A stretch of DNA of 64,000 nt from a virus. The notes beneath the pieces are model-generated. The model saw nothing but the letters and a program-made list of their open reading frames with translations. It did no database searches and was not told the origin of the DNA. How positions within the stretch are numbered: position 1 is the first letter of the stretch; every line of letters begins with the position of its first letter. Positions 58,836 to 64,000 of this stretch are shown here, piece by piece. The translations under genes were made by a program, and so were the position numbers. Where the stretch lies: positions 1 through 64,000 of the IMG/VR virus record IMGVR_UViG_3300028615_000137. The stretch is one strand, 5' to 3'.

Positions 58836-60382
58836 TGCCAAACACTTTCCAAAACAAAAGCTTCGAAGCTGAAAATCCATCTTTGCTCGGCACGCCTGAA
58901 GATTGGAACGAGAGTGTTGTTTCTAACGGCATGCGACAAGCTTTGTACGGAATTGGCGAAGGACCGGATTATAAACCGCCTTATGAACAATTTGAGAACG
59001 ATTGGAACAATCTATCTTACTTGTTTTTGTTCGACGATTTAGACTTAGACGTAGCTACATACGATTCTTCGATAGTTTTGGAAGATTTTGAAGACTATGA
59101 AGAAGGTTGGTTTAACAATCAAGATTATCTATTTGAGCTGGTTTCGATCCAAGCTTTCGTAAATGACGGTCAAGCTTTCATAGATAGTAGTATTTCAGAT
59201 ACTTATAATCTTCCCGATGGAACGAATCATTCTATCACTACTGATTTAGGTACAGCCAACACGGGGACGATTGTTGGCGATATTGCGAAATATACCACTT
59301 CTGGATTTACGGATCCTACTCTATTTTCTGGCCAAGAATCGATAGATATAACAATTGGCACAATTTTCGAAGCAGAAACTAGAACAGTAATCTTCTTTAT
59401 TGCAGATCAAACCATTAACGATGTGGTCACCAGGATAAACAACGTTATCAACCCTCTTGTTGGAACTTCAATTGGGGAAGCGTTTATAGACGGCTCCGAA
59501 ATTCGTTTCGAGGCAATAGAAAAGGGGACCGATAGCTTTCTTTTGATTGAGGGAGACCCGGCTGTAATGACCATTTTAGGTCTAGCTTCCTTTCCGCCGC
59601 AGGGAGTTAATGGTACTGGTAACGTAGGTAATTTATCTGAAATAACTACTGAAGATTTAATCAACGCTCTGAATACTCCCGCGCTTGAAACTATCGGTGT
59701 AGGAATAACATACGGAGAAAGCACCGATGTTCTTAGATTTTCCAGAACACAACATGGTACAGGGACTATAGAATTTGATTCTCCTGGTAGCGACCTTACT
59801 ACTGCTTTAGGCATAACAACGGGTGTTACTGTCGGACCTACAGGAATTTCTCCTGTCGACGAAACAACTTTTGAACAAGAGTGGAACAATACCGATTACG
59901 ATTTTGCTATTGGTTCGCTGGACGCCGCAGGAACGCAAACTTTCGAGCCCGGCAACGGTTGGTCTAATGATACATATCAATATGTACTTGGTAGCACAGA
60001 TAGAGCCGAATATTACAACGATACGAGAGACCAGGAAGATTTCGAAGATTTGGCTTCTCCATTCGACTTTATTAGCACCCTACCCAACTTTGCTATAGGT
60101 GAAATTACTATCCCAAGCCATGGCCTTAACGTGGGTGAAAGAGTAGCATTCCTAAATGAAGGTGGAAGATTACCGAGTGGTATGTCAGATAGTCCGGTAG
60201 AATCTGGTGAAGGTGGGAAAACAGAATATCCTTATGTAGTAGAATCTGTTGTTACACCAAATATAATCACTTTGAACAGTTTTGTAGGTGGGCCATTAGT
60301 CACATTTGACGATGCTGGCACCGGTGTACACTATCTTCTGAAAGATACTAACCTTTACTGGACGAAAAAACTAAACATTTAA
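58835..60382 (+). CDS. baseplate-module protein with repeated units (515 aa)
   Basis: Two versions of one motif, FENDWNNLSYLFLFDDLDLD and FEQEWNNTDYDFAIGSLDAA, lie near residues 50 and 350. A middle domain (DVVTRINNVINPLVGTSIGE, IRFEAIEKGTDSFLLIEGDP) has the IN-motif pattern also found in the sheath and the 61111 product. Acidic, beta-rich; probably a baseplate-attached surface protein. Confidence 0.7.
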   Translation: MPNTFQNKSFEAENPSLLGTPEDWNESVVSNGMRQALYGIGEGPDYKPPYEQFENDWNNLSYLFLFDDLDLDVATYDSSIVLEDFEDYEEGWFNNQDYLFELVSIQAFVNDGQAFIDSSISDTYNLPDGTNHSITTDLGTANTGTIVGDIAKYTTSGFTDPTLFSGQESIDITIGTIFEAETRTVIFFIADQTINDVVTRINNVINPLVGTSIGEAFIDGSEIRFEAIEKGTDSFLLIEGDPAVMTILGLASFPPQGVNGTGNVGNLSEITTEDLINALNTPALETIGVGITYGESTDVLRFSRTQHGTGTIEFDSPGSDLTTALGITTGVTVGPTGISPVDETTFEQEWNNTDYDFAIGSLDAAGTQTFEPGNGWSNDTYQYVLGSTDRAEYYNDTRDQEDFEDLASPFDFISTLPNFAIGEITIPSHGLNVGERVAFLNEGGRLPSGMSDSPVESGEGGKTEYPYVVESVVTPNIITLNSFVGGPLVTFDDAGTGVHYLLKDTNLYWTKKLNI

Positions 60383-60394
60383 GGTAAATATAAA

Positions 60395-61111
60395 ATGGCC
60401 GAGAGCGATTACACATTATTGGATGATTCATTGGACATTAGCAGCATCGATAGAGGAGTTACAGCCGGCGTCGCTCCCCCCAATTCTGCTGGCTCCAATA
60501 ACTTTGTCTTTGGTTTCAATTCGAAAGTCACGGCAGACGGCGCGGCAGGTTTGTTTACAAATCAAGTAAATTTTGCGCCGATGACCAAAGGTGGCAGTAT
60601 CCGCGGAGCTATTAAACGGGGTCTCAGTGGAGGAAATACGGGATTTGCTCCGATGCTATTTCTGGGGCTTCAAGGCACATCCGTTTTAGACAACGGTTAT
60701 ATTCTCGGTATAGCAGACGGGGACCCATCACATATAACCCTCAAAAAGGGTTCATTGGCTACCGGATTACCTGATCTGAATCCGGATCCAGATGGAGCTA
60801 ACGGAATTCTACTTCAAAGTGTTAAGACAGTCGATATCGACGAATGGGTGCACGTTCGTTTAGATATGATTGTTAACACAAACGGCGACGTAATTCTTCA
60901 ATGCTTTGAAAATGATCTAAATGTCAATCCAATCGGCGATCCACCTTCTTGGACTCCCATAGTTGGCATGGAGCAAATAATCGACGACGCTTTGGAAGTT
61001 ACAACGGGTTCTGCCGCTTTCACAAGTGGTAGGGCAGGCTTCGCTTTCCATAGTACAGATATTACCAGACGTGGTTATTTCGATCATATTGAAATTTTTA
61101 GACAACTGTAA
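60395..61111 (+). CDS. LamG-like virion protein (238 aa)
   Basis: MAESDYTLLDDSLDISSIDR, with FVFGFNSKVTADGAAGLFTN, VDIDEWVHVRLDMIVNTNGD and GRAGFAFHSTDITRRGYFDH, fits a concanavalin-like (LamG) sandwich. Glycan binding is possible. Near the baseplate genes it may be a short tail fibre part. Confidence 0.68.
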   Translation: MAESDYTLLDDSLDISSIDRGVTAGVAPPNSAGSNNFVFGFNSKVTADGAAGLFTNQVNFAPMTKGGSIRGAIKRGLSGGNTGFAPMLFLGLQGTSVLDNGYILGIADGDPSHITLKKGSLATGLPDLNPDPDGANGILLQSVKTVDIDEWVHVRLDMIVNTNGDVILQCFENDLNVNPIGDPPSWTPIVGMEQIIDDALEVTTGSAAFTSGRAGFAFHSTDITRRGYFDHIEIFRQL

Positions 61112-62115
61112 TGGCTACTGAACGCACAGCATTTTATACCGACTTACCAGGAGTCGAACAATCTCGAGTAGAAAATTTAAAAAATTATTCTGCTCCTGAT
61201 GGCGATGCTGTATTATGTCTAGGCAGCGATCAAAAGGGACACCAAAGGCTGTTTAAAGTTGGTGATAGCATAAGCTATTCCCAAACTGCTGATAGAGATG
61301 CTTTAGAAAATATTGTAAAGATACAATCTCGAATCAGAGGTTCTTCAAAGCTACCGATTGTTTCTACAATCACAGAGCCGTTTAACTTAGTAAATGGTGA
61401 CAATATAAACATATTACTCAATGATTCATTGATACCACAAAATGTAATTTTTTCTGACGGAAATTATGGTAGCCCCGCAGTTATATTATCAGCAAATTCC
61501 GAACCATTTACTACTGTACCGGGAGATAACCTAGTAATAGAAGTTAACGGAACTCCTAACGATATCATTTTTGGAGAAGCTGACGTTACTACTGCTGAAA
61601 ATGTTGCAGATGTTATAAACGAACAAATTAGTGGAGCTTATGCGACGGTATATGGTTCAAGTGGGAAAATTCGGCTCGTTACCAGTGCAAAAGGATCTAG
61701 TGAAACTTTAGAAATAACTGGCGGTACCGCTGCTGCAATTTTCAATTTCCCTGGTGGTGTAAACTCTGGTTCTGGTGATATTTCTTCGGCTTTGGCATAC
61801 GAAGTTGTTCAACAGATAAACGAACAGACGACTGGCTTATTAGCCGAAAGTACAGACGAAGGTGAAATTGTAATAAATTCAAACAGGGTTGGTAGAAAGA
61901 ACAAAGTAACGATTATAAGTGGAACAGCACAAAGCAAATTTAACTTTGTACAACTAGCATGGAAGTTTACTCTATTTGCCGATTCGGTAGAACAATTTTC
62001 TATAACATTTGGCCCCGGTAGAGAAAAAGATTTGTTAGATCTTGGTTCACATTTATCTAACATAGGGCCAAATTCTATTGAATTATCCTTTGAACTGAAG
62101 TTGGTGACGATATGA
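61111..62115 (+). CDS. baseplate-module protein with IN-like units (334 aa)
   Basis: Two copies of a unit: TAENVADVINEQISGAYATV with IRLVTSAKGSSETLEITGG, and YEVVQQINEQTTGLLAESTD with IVINSNRVGRKNKVTIISG. These resemble the units inserted in the sheath (46837), suggesting exchange of a surface domain. The N-terminal 85 residues are different. Confidence 0.7.
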   Translation: MATERTAFYTDLPGVEQSRVENLKNYSAPDGDAVLCLGSDQKGHQRLFKVGDSISYSQTADRDALENIVKIQSRIRGSSKLPIVSTITEPFNLVNGDNINILLNDSLIPQNVIFSDGNYGSPAVILSANSEPFTTVPGDNLVIEVNGTPNDIIFGEADVTTAENVADVINEQISGAYATVYGSSGKIRLVTSAKGSSETLEITGGTAAAIFNFPGGVNSGSGDISSALAYEVVQQINEQTTGLLAESTDEGEIVINSNRVGRKNKVTIISGTAQSKFNFVQLAWKFTLFADSVEQFSITFGPGREKDLLDLGSHLSNIGPNSIELSFELKLVTI

Positions 62116-63407
62116 GTTTCTATCTAGAGTTACCATCCGTGTATGTCGACGACTTGCAGTTTATGCAAGAAGCTACAGCCTTTTTACTACTCAATAGAAT
62201 TCCGGAACCGACAGAGACGGACGTTGCTAGCGATTCTAGCATCAAATTTACTATAGTAAATACAGATGCGACTGGAATAAGCAATCTCGATGTAGATACT
62301 TTCATAAATTCTGTTCAAGCTATAGATGATGGAAGCTTCATCAACGGCTATTCTGGTTCATTTATTCAAATAGACCCAGATACACTTTCCGTGGAAATTT
62401 TCCCTCCGTCTAACTTCAATTCGTTAGAAGAAGTCGAAGTACAAGTTGTGCACGCAGGCAATCCCGTGCTTTTAGACGAAACTTATTCGTTTTTTGCAGA
62501 GGATTTATCTTCTCCAATAATAGACGAAGTAATTACTCGAGATCAAAAAATAATAAGAGTATCGTTTAGCGAGACTCTGTCGATCGACAACATTTTTGAC
62601 ACATCCAATTATTCTATATTGAGAAGAGATGCAGATTTAAACAACTGCCCCGCTGTCAATCTATCTGTCGTCAACGTAGAACTGATAGAAGATAACGTAA
62701 TCGAAATTGAAACTGATATCGTGATGACCCCTGACGGTCCCTATACTTTAGTCATTTCGAATATTACAGATATTTTCGATAATCCTATTATAGCTCCATT
62801 CAACAATTTCGATTTTCTTGGCTTTGTACCAGAAATTCCCGATGGAAGATTCTTCGATTTATACAGGATGTTGCCTCAAAAGAATCGTGATGAAGATGCA
62901 TCTTTAGATCTTTACCGATTCATAAAATGTCTACAAGAAATTACAAACTTAAATCTGACTTCTGTGGATAGATGGACAAACATTCTAGACCCAGATTTGG
63001 CCCCAGAAAATTATTTAGACGCAATGTTGGCGGATTTGGGTAACCCATTTGATTTTGAACTCGATGTTACTCAAAAGAGAAAATTGATCAAAATTCTGCT
63101 AGCCATCTATAAACAAAAAGGCACTGCTGTAGGCATAATAAACGTAATACGTTTTTTCTTGGGCATCGAAGTAGAAATTGAGACCGCCACTGGAGAAGCC
63201 GTCTTGCTAGGCGAGGGAGTGTTAGGGGGTTCTGGAGTTGGGGAAGAAGGCGATTTCGTCTTAGGTGCGAGTATAGATTTTTTGAAATATTCTTTCATTG
63301 TGATTTCGCCTGTAACACTGGATGCTGGACAAGAAGAAATTTTGGACAAAATTGTAGACTACATGAAACCAGCTCATACACACCATATTGAGACACAACA
63401 ACCATAA
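62112..63407 (+). CDS. baseplate protein, P2 I-like, with extra N-terminal domain (431 aa)
   Basis: The C-terminal 190 residues (FDLYRMLPQKNRDEDASLDL, YLDAMLADLGNPFDFELDVT, YKQKGTAVGIINVIRFFLGI, YMKPAHTHHIET) are the P2 gpI-type tail domain that links fibres to the baseplate. The first 240 residues are an added pair of beta domains, including a Big/SbsA-like unit (IRVSFSETLSIDNIFDTSNY). Confidence 0.85.
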   Translation: MSFYLELPSVYVDDLQFMQEATAFLLLNRIPEPTETDVASDSSIKFTIVNTDATGISNLDVDTFINSVQAIDDGSFINGYSGSFIQIDPDTLSVEIFPPSNFNSLEEVEVQVVHAGNPVLLDETYSFFAEDLSSPIIDEVITRDQKIIRVSFSETLSIDNIFDTSNYSILRRDADLNNCPAVNLSVVNVELIEDNVIEIETDIVMTPDGPYTLVISNITDIFDNPIIAPFNNFDFLGFVPEIPDGRFFDLYRMLPQKNRDEDASLDLYRFIKCLQEITNLNLTSVDRWTNILDPDLAPENYLDAMLADLGNPFDFELDVTQKRKLIKILLAIYKQKGTAVGIINVIRFFLGIEVEIETATGEAVLLGEGVLGGSGVGEEGDFVLGASIDFLKYSFIVISPVTLDAGQEEILDKIVDYMKPAHTHHIETQQP

Positions 63408-63450
63408 AATGCGAAAATGTTGTAAAATATATAATATCTGGAGATATTAA

Positions 63451-64000
63451 ATGGCTGATAGGCGAGACTATTTTTACCTTCAAAAACTGACAGAAGCCGA
63501 ATTAGATGCTGGTTTTGAAGGCGTTGAACAATCGATTTTCAATATTGCCAAGGATTATAGCCTGTATGGCATAACTTCCGGCTTAGAAGTATCTGAATCC
63601 GCCGTTCCCGCAATTACCGTAGATATTAATAATGGAGTTGCATATTCAAATCTAGGAGAAAGAATTGAAATAGAAAGTCCATTGGCCGATGTTGATGTAT
63701 CTCAAGACGATGGTGCTATTTCTACGGCCGTTTCTAGCCCTGGCAACGAAAAGTACATTTCCGTATTCCTAGAGTTTGATCGATTGCTGTCAGACCCCAG
63801 AACGGATGGTAACGGCTTTGTTGTATACCACATTAGAGAAGAATCTTATCAAATTTCTATTGTACAAGGCTCTGAAGCCCCCCTTGGCACAGCGGGCAAA
63901 CCTCCACTTGATAGTGATAAAGTATTATTAGCGGACGTCAGACTTATTTTCGGTCAAACAGAAATATTAGATGCCAATATCGACACGGACCGTCGACAAT
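63451..64000 (+). CDS. fibre/baseplate-attached protein, cut by window edge
   Basis: ATG 63451 follows CTGGAGATATT. The 183 visible codons read MADRRDYFYLQKLTEAELDA, then DYSLYGITSGLEVSESAVPA and KYISVFLEFDRLLSDPRTDG. This N-terminal pattern is common in tail fibre and appendage proteins that bind the baseplate I-like protein. The gene continues past the right edge. Confidence 0.78.
   Translation, partial: MADRRDYFYLQKLTEAELDAGFEGVEQSIFNIAKDYSLYGITSGLEVSESAVPAITVDINNGVAYSNLGERIEIESPLADVDVSQDDGAISTAVSSPGNEKYISVFLEFDRLLSDPRTDGNGFVVYHIREESYQISIVQGSEAPLGTAGKPPLDSDKVLLADVRLIFGQTEILDANIDTDRRQ

Overview
The window is an internal piece of a tailed double-stranded DNA phage genome, AT-rich (roughly 60% by eye), with the gene set of a contractile-tail (myovirus) virion: sheath, tube, tape measure, T4/P2-type baseplate proteins, a PBSX-type portal, an XkdF-type protease and an HK97-type capsid. 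Gene packing is very tight, with ATGA or TAATG overlaps almost everywhere. Promoters that can be read look like bacterial sigma-70 promoters. No integrase, CRISPR array or insertion sequence was seen. The host cannot be named from the sequence.

Region 1 (about 1-6200) is the odd part. Nine pentapeptide-repeat reading frames, one of them broken and one cut by the window edge, lie in two groups that face each other: plus strand on the left, minus strand on the right. Most share copied upstream DNA, including the dyad TTACACTATAGGTGTAA. Between the groups lie one HTH-like gene of higher GC and about 1 kb of mostly non-coding, palindrome-rich DNA that contains TGTTTCACGTGGAACA, which matches the bacterial centromere consensus parS.

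Region 2 (about 6180-14085, minus strand) is a compact early or metabolic operon read from a clear promoter near 14100. It encodes a dCMP deaminase, a SLOG-family protein, a stand-alone TSCPD domain, a metallophosphoesterase, an IMPDH/GMP-reductase family enzyme, a nucleotidyltransferase-like protein, a HAD-like phosphatase, many small proteins, tRNA-Lys(UUU) and tRNA-Arg(UCU).

Region 3 (14160-19734, plus strand) has thymidylate synthase, small zinc-binding proteins, a sigma-region-4 protein fused to a CCHC zinc knuckle, two HExxH metallopeptidases (one a predicted lipoprotein) and a ribbon-helix-helix-like regulator. The deaminase and ThyA together make dCMP to dUMP to dTMP.

Region 4 (19787-63407 and on to the edge, plus strand) is the virion module. 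Head genes come first: portal, protease, scaffold, major capsid. The capsid gene and several neighbours are separated by intrinsic terminators. An unusual insertion of about 14 kb follows, with fibre-like and LamG-like genes that share modules and a patatin-like phospholipase. Then come the connector, sheath, tube, a tail assembly chaperone with a -1 frameshift signal (GGGTTTT), the tape measure, hub, spike, gp25, J-like and I-like baseplate genes, and adsorption genes running off the right edge.
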